Assembly: GCF_011386835.1 (NCBI RefSeq)
Contig: NC_088809.1
Location: forward strand, 22,203,067-22,267,066
Reading direction: 5' to 3'
Source: Chrysemys picta bellii
Taxonomy: Eukaryota > Chordata > Testudines > Emydidae
Length of the DNA stretch: 64,000 nt
The translations under genes were made by a program, and so were the position numbers. Positions within the stretch are counted from its first letter, which is position 1; each line of letters begins with the position of its first letter. Positions 20,106-33,100 of this stretch are shown here, in pieces. Below the pieces are notes generated by a model. The model saw only the letters and a list, made by a program, of their open reading frames with translations. It was not told the DNA's origin and ran no database searches.

Positions 20106-22024
20106 GGGTGGGGGTCCTGACTAACCCAGCCCTTCCCTCTCAGGGCAGTGACTACTCCCAAGATCCTACCCCCGCCCCAACCCTGAGCATGGGGGCAGGG
20201 GCACTGCCCCCAGGGGGCTCTGATCTCCCTCCCTGCCTAGGCAGCTTAGAGAAGCCTGTTTCTCCCTTCCCGGCTGCAGCCTCCTGCCCCCCACCCCATG
20301 GCTCTGGGCACTGTGTGTATGTGTGTGTGTGGGGGGGTGACTGCCCCTCACACAGCCACACCCCCCAGCACAGCTTCCCCCCACTTTCCCCCCTGCTCCA
20401 TGGGAAGCCTCCCATTGGAGGAAACTCCTGTCAGGCACTCAGGGCAGCTTCTTGTTGGTTGAAATGTCCCAACCTGGGACTCATTTCCTCCCCCTTCCCT
20501 AGGGCTCCTGTCTTAGCCTCCCCCATTCCCTCCCATCTCTCCCAGCCCCCACACCAGTGGCTCCCCATTCCCTGGGGGGGGAGGGGAAGGCAGGTAATTT
20601 CCCCTGGTGGCAAAGCCTGTCTCCTCCTGACCTTCCCCTTCTGCCCCTGCCCCCAGCTGAGGCCAGGCTGCCCTTATGCCCTCTGCAACACAACAGTCCC
20701 CTCCCATCCCCACCTCCCAGACCCTAGCAGCAGGCCCTCCAGCGCTCTCCTTCTAGCCCAGGATGTCCCATCCTCTCCACCCACCCCCAAACAGGTAGGC
20801 TCCAGTGCCTGCCCCCTACACCTCTCCTACTCCTTCCCCTGCCTTTCCACTTCCCTGGATTACATACCCCACCCCCCTTATCACAGGGATGGGGGCCGGC
20901 CATGGCGGCTTGCTTCTGCAGGGAGCGGGATTTCACCTCGGTCCAGGGGCTGGAACTGCCAACAGCTGAGCCAGGGTAACTGAGCCACCTGCAGCGTCTC
21001 ACCTCACCACAAGGAGCCTGGAAAAAATGGACCCAAATCACAACACAAGAATAGTGCGAATCCTGGCAGCGCTGCTCAGAGTTAATGGGTCCTTCCCTCA
21101 ACCCCCTGCTGATGCCTTGTGCCCCTGCCCTTTGGTGTGGCAATACCCCTGCACTCTCTCCTTCATGGGGCATCAGTGACCCAGCGTCACAGGGGCACCG
21201 TTGTCGCTCATTCTTTAGCTCCCTTATTTCCTGCATTCCTGGCTCCCAGGCGTGTTCCTGACAAACGCAGGCACAGACTATCCATTGGATTTGGATCGAC
21301 ACAAGATTTCGCTGCTCCTGCGGCTGCTGCCACGTTCAGGCTTCAGATACATGGGGAGCTGTAAGGCCGGGCCCAGCCAGCTGGATTTGGGTCACATTAT
21401 ACTCACTAGGGCTCTATGGGGAAGAGCTGGGGCACCCCTGTTTCAGTCCCCGGGTGATACAAATGTGATCCCCAAAACGTCTTCCTGTGGCAGCATCAAA
21501 CTATTGCTGTGACGCCACGAGATGACATGTCCTCGAAACCCAGCGCGATGCCGCATGGGAGGGGTCATGCGGTCATCGCCACATAGTGGGGAGGAAGTGG
21601 CATCAAAATTCCACAGCAATAAGGCAGCAAGTCCAGGTGCCAAAATGTCACTCTGCCACGGTGGGATCAACACAGCAAATGCGGAGTCAATACTGTAAAC
21701 AGCACCCCGAGATCCAGCCAGCACATTCCACCCTGCCTCAGAGCCCGTGAGACTGGAGCCAGGGCAAAGGGTGACAGCGTCGCGACAACGGGAGCTCACA
21801 GTATGTGGCCAGCCTGGATTCCAAACCTGACCACGGCACGCTCCCTAAGGAGGAGGGTAGGGGAACTGGAAAAGGAACAAGTCCCCATTTAAACCCCAGC
21901 CCCAGCCCTGCGCACAGGCCTGGAACATGGGTCAGCAGGGCCAGCCTGACTCAGTGGCTCACGTGCTCGATTGCTTTGGCCTAAATCCTAGATGTAGTAG
22001 GAAGAGAGCCTGACAAACGCCCTT
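20106..22024. other. Intergenic, GC-rich then ordinary, no gene
   Basis: It has a (GT)n microsatellite followed by a G-run at 20312-20337 and a C-rich stretch to 20880. The long open frames here on both strands come from low-complexity C/T-rich composition and show no domain. Confidence 0.55.
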
Positions 22025-22630
22025 GTATCAGAGGCCTGGTATGAGGCAGGACCTGCTCACAGAATTTGGCAAGAACAGGGCTGATATTGCAGCAATACAC
22101 GTTCCTAAGAAGTGCCAGTCACAGAGTGCTCACACAAACACATCCCGATATCCAGTGGTACCAGAACATCCCGATATCAAGGATGGTACAAAACCATTCC
22201 CCAAGGATAACAGGAACACACTGACCCCTCCTAAAAGATAAGGTCAGGAAGACAGTACATAATAAAGATGTTTGATCGAACCAACATGTACAAGGTAATG
22301 GGTAAGAACTAGCCACATCGGGGACGGTAACTAACTATGTCAGAGGGGCAGTACTAACTTATTTGTATTGGGGTATAAAGATGTATATCAGAGGGAGTAT
22401 CTTTGTCTGGCCTTAGAGAGGAACGGAAAGTCCCGCCGTTCACTGAGCTGGTACATTATTACAGGCATACATGTATTAGTGGTCCGGTAGAGTCTGCGGG
22501 ATACTAATACCAGGCTTTGTCAACAATAAACCTGGCTGGATGCCTTCGTACCTTAACGGATCTTGTGGTCATTGGGTGATTCGCTCGAAGTCTGCCGTGC
22601 CAGCTGTCTGCGCAGGACTGGGGCAGCACA
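22025..22630 (+). mobile_element. Solo LTR of an endogenous retrovirus (probable)
   Basis: It starts TGTATCAGAGGCCTGGTATG. It contains a TATA-like GGTATAAAG (22372-22380), an AATAAA polyadenylation signal (22525-22530), and ends near GGACTGGGGCAGCACA. The order U3-TATA-AATAAA-CA fits an LTR. No clean target-site duplication was found, so the edges are approximate. No gag/pol/env is present. Confidence 0.6.
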
Positions 22631-22639
22631 CAGAGGGAA

Positions 22640-23449
22640 CACGCACACACAGCCAAACATCTATCAACATCTAATCACACTGGAGAACAGCTTACATCTG
22701 TTTGCTTTGCAGTAAATTGCTTTCTCAACAGCTGGAGCATCCAATCCATATTGTTCCTGAGTGCAGGGATTGTGGCACAGCCTGTTCCCTCCCACCCCCG
22801 CAGCAGGGTAACTGCATGTAGCTTTATTTTTAACCAGACTTTTCTGTAGCCTTGGATGGTAGACTGGGGCTCAGGGCACGTCTTGGAGTGCATATATTAT
22901 CAGTCTGCAGGAAGGTCCTTCCCAGTCCCACTCAATGACCGGACACCTCCCAGACACCTGCAATAAACTCCCCCAGGGCTGCCGCCGCAGTGGTTGGCTG
23001 AACCAATGATTGTGCCGGAAACACACTGTAAGGGGAAAGCACTGTCTGCCAAAGCTTTGAACCTGAGCAGAGCCCAGTCTCACGTGGGGAGTGACTACTC
23101 ACATCCCTACAGCTTCGCTCCATGATCCAGCTGCAATATTCAGGTGTGGTTCCTTTTCCAAGCTGCCTCCTCCGCTGCACTGAACGGTCTATGATATCTG
23201 GACTGTTGAACAGCTGTGGCTCCTTAATTCTCTAGCCTGGGGTACCTTTTATACTGCTGTGCTGTCAGAACAGCTGTTCCTGTTTACATCTCCCCTGTTT
23301 CTTATTTACATCCCCCCATCACGTAATTCACCAGAACACTAATGTTCAGTAGATTATGGGTTTTCAAATGATACCTCACAAGGCTTACTTTGCACAACAT
23401 TTATTACAGTCTTGTAAAAGTAGTGACCATAATAGTACAGACCATCACA
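22640..23449 (-). mobile_element. Possible LTR remnant on minus strand
   Basis: Read on the minus strand it starts TGTGATGGTCTGTACTATTA at 23449 and has a TATA box (CAGTATAAAAGG, 23245-23256). The left edge is undefined and no duplication was found. Confidence 0.35.
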
Positions 23450-23619
23450 CAGTCCTGTGAGCCCATTAGAGAGGCATCATACAATGGCTTTTTAGCTTAT
23501 TGTTTTGAAAGTTAAAGGTCACCAAGGCCCTGTTGTTGGGGCAAACCAAGGCCAGACTCTCGTGTACTCTTGGAAGTTTAATGTCTCTGCAGAAGAATAA
23601 CATGCAAAGACCACCGCAG

Positions 23620-23939
23620 GCTGGGACCTAGAATACAAGGTCTCCCAGGAAGTGACTGCCTAGGAAGGAGTACTGAGGAAAGGGATCTGGGAGTCATAGT
23701 GGATCACAAGCTAAATATGAGTCAACTGTGTAACAAAATCGCAAAAAAATCAAACCGTTCTGGGATGTATTAGCAGGAGTGTTGTAAGCAAGACAGGAGA
23801 AGTAATTCTTCGCTCTACTCGGCGCTGATACGGCCTCAGCTGGAGTATTGTGTCCAGTTCTGGGCACCACATTTTGGGAAAGATGTGGACAAATTGGAGA
23901 AAGTCCAGAGGAGAGCAACAAAAATGATTAAAGTGCTAG
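23620..23939 (+). repeat. CR1 LINE fragment, left half (split by LTR)
   Basis: Plus-strand CR1 reverse-transcriptase end: words such as GGCCTCAGCTGGAGTATTGT and AGTCCAGAGGAGAGCAACAA. The fragment resumes at 24339, so the two halves are one element interrupted by a solo LTR. Confidence 0.92.
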
Positions 23940-24338
23940 TGTGACAGTCAGCAGCGACCCCGCCCCCCCCTTAACAGCTAGCAGTCGTTATGGCAGCCAG
24001 CGGCCATTAGGGGGAAGCAGACACCTCAAGTACACAGTAGCCTGAACTGTTCAACTGTCTTCCCTTTCAAGGCCTTGAGGTAGTTGGAGCTGGTCCCAAA
24101 CTGGTTTTCACTGACCAAATAGCAGAAGTACAGGGTCTGTTAACCACCACCAATCAAATGTTAACACAACCAGGGCCTGTGTTTAAGTGTATAAAAAATC
24201 TTTAGCTTTTGTATAAGTTAAAGTTTTTGTACCAAGGTGCAAAGCTCTCCTTTCCTCTGCAGAAAAAAGCAACCTTTTCCTTATCCCTGTCTGGCTGTTA
24301 CTGGCTCTCAGCTAGGTGGACCCGACATTTCGGTAACA
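23940..24338 (+). mobile_element. 399-bp solo LTR inserted in CR1, 4-bp TSD
   Basis: It starts TGTGACAG and ends CGGTAACA (TG...CA). It is flanked by CTAG at 23936-23939 and CTAG at 24339-24342. It contains TATAAAAAA and the retroviral-like end CCCGACATTTCGGTAACA. The CR1 reading resumes immediately after, which fixes both ends. No internal retroviral genes remain, as expected after LTR-LTR recombination. Confidence 0.92.
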
Positions 24339-24740
24339 CTAGAAAACATGACCTATGAGGGAAGATTGAAAAATTGGGTTGTTTAGTCTGGAAAAGAGAA
24401 GACTGAGGGGGGACATGATAACAGTTTTCAAGTACATAAAAATTGTTACAAGGAGGAGGGAGAAAAATTGTTCTTGTTAAATTTTGAGGATAGGACAAGC
24501 AATGGGCTTAAACTGCAGCCAGGGAAGTTTAGGTTGGACACTAGGGAAAACTTCCTGTCTTGGTAGTTAAGCACAGGAACAAATTGCCACGGTTGGTGGT
24601 GGAATCTCGACACTGGAGGTTTTTAAGAGCAGGTTGCACAAACACCTGTCAGGGATGGTCTAGAATAATACTAAGTCCTGTCTGGAGTGCAGGGGACTGG
24701 ACTAGATGATCTCTCGAGGTCCCTTCCAGTCCTACCCTTC
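24339..24740 (+). repeat. CR1 LINE fragment, right half
   Basis: It continues from 23939: AACATGACCTATGAGGGAAG, GAAGACTGAGGGGGGACATG, ending at the CR1 3' tail CCCTTCCAGTCCTACCCTTC. Confidence 0.92.
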
Positions 24741-25620
24741 TTTAGCCGGAAGGAGCAGGCTGCTGCTCTCGCTGTGAGCCAGCCACAGGGACAGATGCGG
24801 ACAGAGAGCCAGGGTTACATGCAGCACCTAACACTAGCCTTTTCCAGGTCAAAATGTCCCCTAGGCCCTAAGGGCCGTGAAGCTCGCTTCTCTCTCCAAC
24901 ACAGCAGAGCAAGGCAGTGCTGGTGGCCTCTGCTAACCTCTGGTAGCCTGATAGGGTGGGAGTAGCTGGGAGACAGTGTGGGAGAGGGGAGGCTGAGAGA
25001 GTCTCTTTAGAGGGGTTTGGGGTTTAAAAGAACAGCCTCAAAGGAGCTTTTATCAGGTCAAATAAGCAAACCCTGGAGCCTGGAAGTAGGAAAGAATCCC
25101 CCTATGGAATTCCATGGCGCTCCCCCACGCAACAGCACTGTCCTACCCGGAGCAGCATTTCAGAGGCCATGGCAGGAGCTGGACTTCACCCAGGGGAGCA
25201 GGGAAAGGTAAGGGAGGAGGGAAACTCTCTAGATAAAAAGCCTGGGCCTAATCACAACCTCCTCTCCTGGCACAGGCCGGCCTGCGACTCCCCTGGCCAA
25301 TAGCACCACCCAGCCGCCATCTCACCCCATGGGCATTTAATTGTGCCGGGGGATATTCCCCATCGTTCCCATATTTATGGCCCCTGCGCCTTCAGCAGCC
25401 CAGTCTGTGAGCTGCCCACGCTCCCAGCTCCTGCTGACTTGGGGCTGGGACTGTCTGGGGCCCTGGACTCAGACATAGCAAAGCCCAGACCACAGCTGGA
25501 AAGGCACAGAATTTATACACATATATACACATCAATGTCCAGAGCCCCTTGAGTGAGGGGAACGTGGCTCCAAAGGCCCCGATCCTCTGCTCTGACAGCA
25601 GCACCCATCTCCTTCCGACA
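24741..25620. other. MROH-like gene 3' UTR/flank
   Basis: This is downstream of the MROH-like stop in the minus direction. The only candidate polyadenylation hexamer seen close by is ATTAAA on the minus strand (25336-25341). The region left of about 25250 shows no gene. Confidence 0.5.
25336..25341 (-). terminator. Candidate polyadenylation signal ATTAAA of the MROH-like gene
   Basis: TTTAAT on the plus strand is ATTAAA on the minus strand, about 280 nt after the stop codon. It is a common variant signal. No AATAAA was seen in between. Confidence 0.35.
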
Positions 25621-28600
25621 TCAGCTGCTGGAGACGCTCTCTGACTCTGCAGTGTCGAGGGGCCCTGCCGGGGGTCTCCGCTTCCCCTTCCTCCTGAAGA
25701 GCTTCCCCACAAAGAGCAGCCTCCCTTGGCCTCTGGGGGCCGTGTGGCTGGGACCTGGCTCCTGCAGGGCGACCCGCTGCTTCTGGCTGATGGTGCTGAC
25801 GGCTTCTGCCGCAGCAATCTCGACAGCAGTGCTGGGGTCACCATGCAGCGCTCGGAGAGCTGGGGGGAGGAAGAGAAACCCCTTTGGGATGAGATACCTG
25901 CACCATGCAGCAACACAGATCCCTGGGGCAAGGACCACACTGACGATGGGCTGAGCCCCCAGCACGCGGACCAGGCACTGATAGCACCAGGGGCATTTCC
26001 CTCAGTCCTGGGTCTGTTTGTGTGTGCATTGGCAGCGCCTGCCCAGCTCACTGGCGTCGCTTGCTGAGGCTGGACACACTGTCCCACTGGGAGTGGGGGT
26101 TTGGCCCCCACTGCCCAGCCCGTGTGCTTCCAGCCACGCTCACCTGCCATGACCCAAGGCCATTGTTCCCCATTCACTCTGCTGCAAGTGGCCCTCGGCA
26201 TCAGCAGTTCTCATGGCGTTTGCCCCCTCTGCTCTGTGCCAGCTGGATGGGCCCTGGTGGGTGGCTCCTTGGGCTGGAACTTTCTTTCTTTTCTTTTCAT
26301 GGAGATATCCCATCTCCTAGAACTGGAAGGGACCTTGAAAGGTCATCAAGTCCAGCCCCCTGCCTTCACTAGCAGGACCAAGGACTGATTTTGCCCCAGA
26401 TCCCTAAGTGGCCCCCCAAGGATTGAACTCACAACCCTGGGTTTAACAGGCTAGTGCTCAAACCACTGAGCTATCCCTCCCCCCATGCTGGCTGGGGGTG
26501 GCCTGGGGAACTTACAGCACAGAAGCGTTCCCAGATCCAGCTGCTGGACATGCTGGGCCTCCATGTTCTCTGCAAGGATCCCTGGAGACACAGAGGAGCA
26601 TGTTGTCCCAGGGCACTGCAAGGCAGGGTGGGTTCCTGACACCTTGCACCCAGGCCCTAGGCTTTGGTCCAGGGGCTCACGAGAATGGCTGTTCTCATGA
26701 GACTGTCTGGACCAGAACCATAACATGGCACCTCCTGGGGCTGGAGACAGCCTGGGCCCAAGCCACAGGGGCCGATTCAGAGCCAGGGGTTCAAATCAGA
26801 CCCTCCCACGGCATTCAAAAGGGGTCAGATGAATGGCTCTGTCTTGGGCCCGTCTCCCGGCTTTCCCTGGAGTCACACCACCACCCTCGTGGGCCGGGCT
26901 CCGGAGGGGCAGGGTCACTCCACCCTGTTCCCTGTCGCCATCGGGGTGCTGATCACTGGGCACCGTCTCACCTGCCAGCTTGGCTGCTGCCAGTCTGATC
27001 CCCTCCCAGCGGCTGTGGAGGTGCAGGCTGGTCTCAGTGACGAGACTCTCCAGCAGCGCAGGGTCCTTCTGGGCCTAGGAGGGACCAGCGACAGAGATGG
27101 CATGAGCTCCTCCTGACCTAGAGACGTCACCACCCGCTCACCATAGCCTGATCCTGGGAATGAGGGGGAGAGGCGGGGGCTGGGGAAATCAGACCAAACC
27201 CCGCCTGGGGCTGGGGAGGCTAAATCCTAAACGACAGAGCGGTAGAGCCCTGAGCTCCCATGACACAGGGATGTGCCCAGAGCCTGCCTCTCGGAGCTGC
27301 TCCTGGGGCCCTTAGCAAGGGCATGAGCAGGAGGGAGGAAGGGGTCAGCCTGGGCCCCCATGGGCTACCCCGCTCTGGGGCCTAAAGCAGTCACAGAGAA
27401 TGGCCCAGCCTCAGCAGCTCTCACCAGCTGTTTGCAGACGTGTCCCATCAAGTGTCTGTGCCTCTCCCTGGAGGCGCCTGTCAGGAGCCCGCTGTCAAAG
27501 GCTCCCTCGAGCCCCGTGAGGCCTAGGAACGGGGCGCACGCCTGGAAGGCAGTGTAGCAGGCCTGGAAACAGAGAGGGGGTGAATCAGGGTCCCATCCAC
27601 AGGGACAGAGCTCTCCACTGCCCAGCCGATTCCAGACAGTGGGTGTGGGGACCCTGCTGGGACGGGGATCGGGTACACAAGGGGGGTCCGCTACACAGTG
27701 ACCCCTGCACAACCCCCTTGGGAGGGGGTCACTCACCCCACCCTAGCATGGACGGGGCTAAGGAGCTGCCCTGGGCTGGAGAGGCCCAGCCCCCACACTG
27801 GCACATCATGGGTGGAGTAACTGGACTCCCGCATGTGCACTCCCATGTAGCCTAAAGGGGGTGCCCCACCATGGACAGACTTGTGACACCCCTCCAATGG
27901 GATACACCCAGGTGCCCCCAAAGCCCCATCCAGCCCCCCTCAATGCACCCTCAGTTCTGCTCCCAATGACCCCCAGCTCACGGGGGTTCCTCTGAGGGGA
28001 GCACTTGGCCCAGGATCGCCCATCACTTTTCAGCCTCCCTCCTTGGCAAAACAGTGCGAGCAGGTTGAGATGGGGCCTTCTCCCTGTCTGCGCCCGCGTC
28101 TCAGGATCAGGCCCGGCAAGGGGGCTCTGTCCCTATCAGTGACTCTGCGCCGGCGTCTCAGGATCAGACCCGGCGGGGGGCTCTGTCCCTGTCTGCGCCC
28201 GCGTCTCAGGATCAGGCCCGGCGGGGGGCTCTGTCCTTGTCGGTGACTCTGCACCTGCTGTGACGTTATTGATATACTCTGGGACCATATAGATCATTGT
28301 TGCAACCAAGGTCCTGTAGTGGCACCTAGATCTTGTATAAAGGGGGTCAAATGGGGTGTCTAAGACAAGATTATGGTTTACTGGTTATGATTATGCTGTC
28401 TATATGTGTGTATCAATTTTGTAGTTGAAGTTATGAATATTGGCTCTGTACTGTCTGTATTTCAAACTTATGCTATGCTGCTGGGTGACATCCCAGACAA
28501 GTTGGTGTTAGCTCTGCCTAGCCTGCTTGATGGCCCATTAAGGACCATCAGCTATACAATGGACCCATTGAGAGAAGGCAGATACGCCTTGTAACTCAGC

Positions 28601-30130
28601 AAAGTATGCAGGGACTGGCCCATGTGACTCCAGACTCCATTTTGCTGTAATTTTCCACAGTAAGAACAAAGAGGTGTTCTTACACCTGGAAAAGACTATA
28701 TAAGGCTGATGCCTCATCTCCATCTTGTCTTCAATCCTGCTTCAAACCTCTGGAGGAACTTTGCTACAAGCTGAAGCTTTGAACAAAGGACTGAGGACCC
28801 ATCCCAGCTGGGGATGTTCCAGAGACTTGATTTGAACCTGCAGTTTATTCCATCGCTGCTGCAAGGCTGAACCAAGAACTTTGCCATTACTGTATGTAAT
28901 TGATTCCATTTAACCAATTTCAATTCTCATCTCTATCTTTTTCCTTTTATGAATAAACCTTTAGATTTTGGATTCTAAAGGATTGGCAACAGCGTGATTT
29001 GTGGGTAAGATCTGATTTGTATATTGACCTGGGTCTGGGGCTTGGTCCTTTGGGATCGGGAGAACCTTTTTCTTTTACTGGGGTATTGGTTTTCATAACC
29101 ATTTGTCCCCATAACGAGTGGCACTGGTGGTAATACTGGGAAACTGGAATGTCTAAGGAGATTGCTTGTGAGACTTGCGGTTAGCCAGTGGGGTGAGACT
29201 GAAGTCCTCTTAGTCTGGCTGGTTTGGTTTGCCTTAGAGGTGGAAAAACCCCAGCCTTGGGCTGTAACTGCCCTGTTTGAACAATATGTCCTGAGTTGGC
29301 ACTCTCAGTTGGGTCCCGCCAGAACCGCATTGTCACACCCGCGTCTCAGGATCAGGCCCAGCGGGGGGGCTCTGTCCCTGTCGGTGACTCTGCGCCCGTG
29401 TCTCAGGATCAGGCCCGGCGGGGGGGGGTTCTGTCCCTGTCGGTGACTCTGCGCCCGTGTCTCAGGATCAGGCCCGGTGGGGGGGGTTCTGTCCCTGTGG
29501 GTGACTCTGCGCCCGCGTTTCAGGATCAGGCCCGGCGGGGGCTCTCCCTGCATCTCACCGTGGCTGCCTCGGGGCTCGGGTCCCGCACATGGAGCATCAG
29601 AGCGGCCCAGCTGCTCCTCACTTCCCCTGCGAAGAGCTGCCGGTGCTTCTGCTGGGCCGAGCCGGCCAGGGCCCCGAACAGGCCAAATGCTGCCGCGCGC
29701 ACGGCGCTGTCCTCCTGCCGCAGGGAGCAGAGGGCAGGGTCAGTGGCACGCCCGAGAGCGGCTGGGCAATGGGAGCCCCAGGGGAGGGGCAGCCCCAGCG
29801 AGCGCCCACTGCTCCCAGGTCCTGTGCCTGGAGAGCTGGAGCTGGCCGGGGGAACCGGGCAATGGGGGGTGTCCCTGCGACCCAGTTCCGAGCCCCTGCT
29901 CTGGGGGTGCAGGGGGAGAGCTCTGTCCGTGCCCCGGGGTGACTCACGTGTGGGAAGTGAGCCCGGGCCTGCGCGGCCATGGGCTGGGAGAGGCGGCCCA
30001 CGTCGCTCTCACTCAACTGCCCCAGCGTCTTGGTCAGGGCCCGCATGCTCTCGCCCACGACCTGGGGGCTGCTGGGCTCAGCCAGGGGGCGGCGCAGGGT
30101 GTCCAGCAGGAGCTGCCTGTGCGTCTTCAC
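25621..30130 (-). CDS. MROH-like gene, 3' exon group (6 exons) with stop
   Basis: Exons are 29948-30130 ([20 protein letters not shown]...), 29559-29714 ([20 protein letters not shown]...), 27425-27562 ([20 protein letters not shown]...), 26972-27074 ([20 protein letters not shown]...), 26516-26581 ([20 protein letters not shown]) and 25621-25859, which ends with a basic tail ([13 protein letters not shown]) and TGA. The join from 39258 (GLPHK) to 30130 (VKTHRQ) gives the expected family sequence across the 9.1 kb minisatellite intron. Confidence 0.92.
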
Positions 30131-33100
30131 CTGATGGGACCCAACTATCAGACACGCCAGTGCCCCCCGGGGCCGGGAGAGTGGGGGGCAGAATGTGATG
30201 GGAAGGGGGCAGCTGGAGGGCCAGGTGAGTGGGCGGGCTGTGCGGTGGGGAGGGGCCAGCTGGGGGGGCTGGGTGAGTTGGGAGTGCAGTCGGGAGGGGT
30301 CGGCTGGGGGGCTGGGCGAGTGGAGGGTGATATGTGATGGGGAGGGGCCGGCTAGGGGGGCCAGGTGAGTTGGGGGTGAAGTCGGGAGGGGTCGACTGGG
30401 GGTCCGGGTGAATGAAGGGTGATATGTGATGGGGAGGGGCTGGCTGGGGGGTATGGGTGAGTTGGGAGGGTGCAGTCGGGAGGGGTCGACTGGGGGTCCG
30501 GGTGAATGAAGGGTGATATGTGATGGGGAGGGGCTGGCTGGGGGGTATGGGTGAGTTGGGAGGGTGCAGTCGGGAGGGGTCGGCTGGGGGGCCGGGTGAG
30601 TGGAGGGTGATATGTGATGGGGAGGGTTCGACTGGGGGGGCTGGGTGAGTTGAGAGGGTGCAGTCGGGAGGGGTCGGCTGGGGGGCCGGGTGAGTGAAGG
30701 GTGATACATGATGGGGAGGGTCTGGCTGGGGGGGCTGGGTGAGTTGGGGGGTGCAGTTGGGAGAGGCTGGGTGAATGGAGGGTGATATGTGATGGGGAGG
30801 GCTCGGCTGGGGGTCCGGGTGAGTTGGGGGGTGCAGTCGGGAGGGGCTGGGTGAGTGGAGGGTGATATGTGATGGGGACGGGCCAGCTGGGGGGGGGGGC
30901 GGGTGAGTTGGGGGTGCAGTCTGGAGGGGCCGGCTGGGGGGGCTGGGTGAGTTGGGGGGTGCAGTCGGGAAAGGCTGGGTGAGTGGAGTGTGATATGTGA
31001 TGGGGAGGGGTTGGCTGGGGGGGCCGGGTGAGTGGAGTGTGATATGTGATGGGGAGGGGTTGGCTGGGGGGGCTGGGTGAGTTGGGGATGCAGTCAGGAG
31101 GGGTCGGCTGGGGGGCCGGGTGAGTTGGGGGTGCAGTCGGGAGGGGTCGGCAGGGGGGCCGGGTGGGTGGAGGGTGATATGTGATGGGGAGGGGCCGGCT
31201 GGGGGGGCCAGGTGTGTTGGGGGTGCAGTCTGGAGGGGCCGGCTGGGGGGGCCGGGTGAGTTGGGGGGTGCAGTCGGGAGGGGCTGGGTGAGTGGAGGGT
31301 GATATGTGATGGGGAGGGGCCGGCTGGGAGGCTGGGTGAGTGGAGTGTGATATGTGATGGGGAGGGGCCGGCTGGGGGGGCTGGGTGAGTTGGGGGTGCA
31401 GTCTGGGGGGGCCGGGTGAGTGGAGGGTGATATGTGATGGGGAGGGGCCGGCTGGGGGGGGGCTGGGTGAGTTGGGGGGTGCAGTCGGGAGGGGCTGGCT
31501 GGGGGGGCTGGGTGAGTTGGGGGGTGCAGTCGGGAGGGGCTGGGTGAGTGGAGGGTGATATGTGATGGGGAGGGCTCGGCTGGGGGGGCCGGGTGAGTGG
31601 AGTGTGATATGTGATGGGGAGGGGCCGGCTGGGGGGGCCGGGTGAGTTGGGGGTACAGTCTGGAGGGGCCGGCTGGGGGGGGCTGGGTGAGTGGAGTGTG
31701 ATATGTGATGGGGAGGGGCCGGCTGGGTGAGTTGGAGGGTGCAGTCAGGGAGAGGCTGGGTGAGTGGAGTGTGATATGTGATGGGGAGGGGCCGGCTGGG
31801 GGGGCTGGGTGAGTTGCGGGGTGCAGTCGGGAGGGGCTGGGTGAGTGGAGTGTGATATGTGATGGGGAGGGGCCGGCTGGGGGGGCTGGGTGAGTTGGGG
31901 GGTGCAGTCGGGAGAGGCTGGGTGAGTGGAGTGTGATATGTGATGGGGAGGGGCCGGCTGGGGGGGCTGGGTGAGTTGGAGGGTGCAGTCGGGGAGAGGC
32001 TGGGTGAGTGGAGTGTGATATGTGATGGGGTGGGGTCGGCTGGGGGGGCCGGGTGAGTGGAGTGTGATATGTGATGGGGAGGGGCCGGCTGGGGGGGCTG
32101 GGTGAGTTGGAGGGTGCAGTCGGGGAGAGGCCGGGTGAGTGGAGTGTGATATGTGATGGGGAGGGGCCGGCTGGGGGGGCTGGGTGAGTTGGAGGGTGCA
32201 GTCGGGGAGAGGCTGGGTGAGTGGAGTGTGATATGTGATGGGGTGGGGTCGGCTGGGGGGGGCCGGGTGAGTGGAGTGTGATATGTGATGGGGAGGGGCC
32301 GGCTGGGGGGGCTGGGTGAGTTGGAGGGTGCAGTCGGGGAGAGGCCGGGTGAGTGGAGTGTGATATGTGATGGGGAGGGGCCGGCTGGGGGGGCTGGGTG
32401 AGTTGGAGGGTGCAGTCGGGGAGAGGCTGGGTGAGTGGAGTGTGATATGTGATGGGGTGGGGTCGGCTGGGGGGGCCGGGTGAGTGGAGTGTGATATGTG
32501 ATGGGGAGGGGCCGGCTGGGGGGGCTGGGTGAGTTGGGGGGTGCAGTCAGGAGGGGCTGGGTGAGTGGAGTGTGATATGTGATGGGGTGGGGTCGGCTGG
32601 GGGGGCTGGGTGAGTTGGGGGGTGCAGTCGGGAGGGGCTGGGTGAGTGGAGTGTGATATGTGATGGGGTGGGGTCGGCTGGGGGGGCCGGGTGAGTGGAG
32701 TGTGATATGTGATGGGGAGGGGCCGGCTGGGGGGGCTGGGTGAGTTGGGGGGTGCAGTCGGGAGGGGCCGGGTGAGTGGAGTGTGATATGTGATGGGGAG
32801 GGGCCGGCTGGGGGGGCTGGGTGAGTGGAGTGTGATATGTGATGGGGAGGGGCCGGCTGGGTGAGTTGGAGGGTGCAGTCAGGGAGAGGCTGGGTGAGTG
32901 GAGTGTGATATGTGATGGGGTGGGGTCGGCTGGGGGGGCCGGGTGAGTGGAGTGTGATATGTGATGGGGAGGGGCGGCTGGGGGGGCTGGGTGAGTTGGG
33001 GGGTGCAGTCGGGGAGAGGCTGGGTGAGTGGAGTGTGATATGTGATGGGGTGGGGTCGGCTGGGGGGGCCGGGTGAGTGGAGTGTGATATGTGATGGGGA

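Noticed and set aside
20108..20983. 291-codon plus-strand frame rich in Pro and Ser
   Set aside because: It lies in C/T-rich low-complexity DNA with equally long frames on the opposite strand, no domain, and no splice or promoter context.
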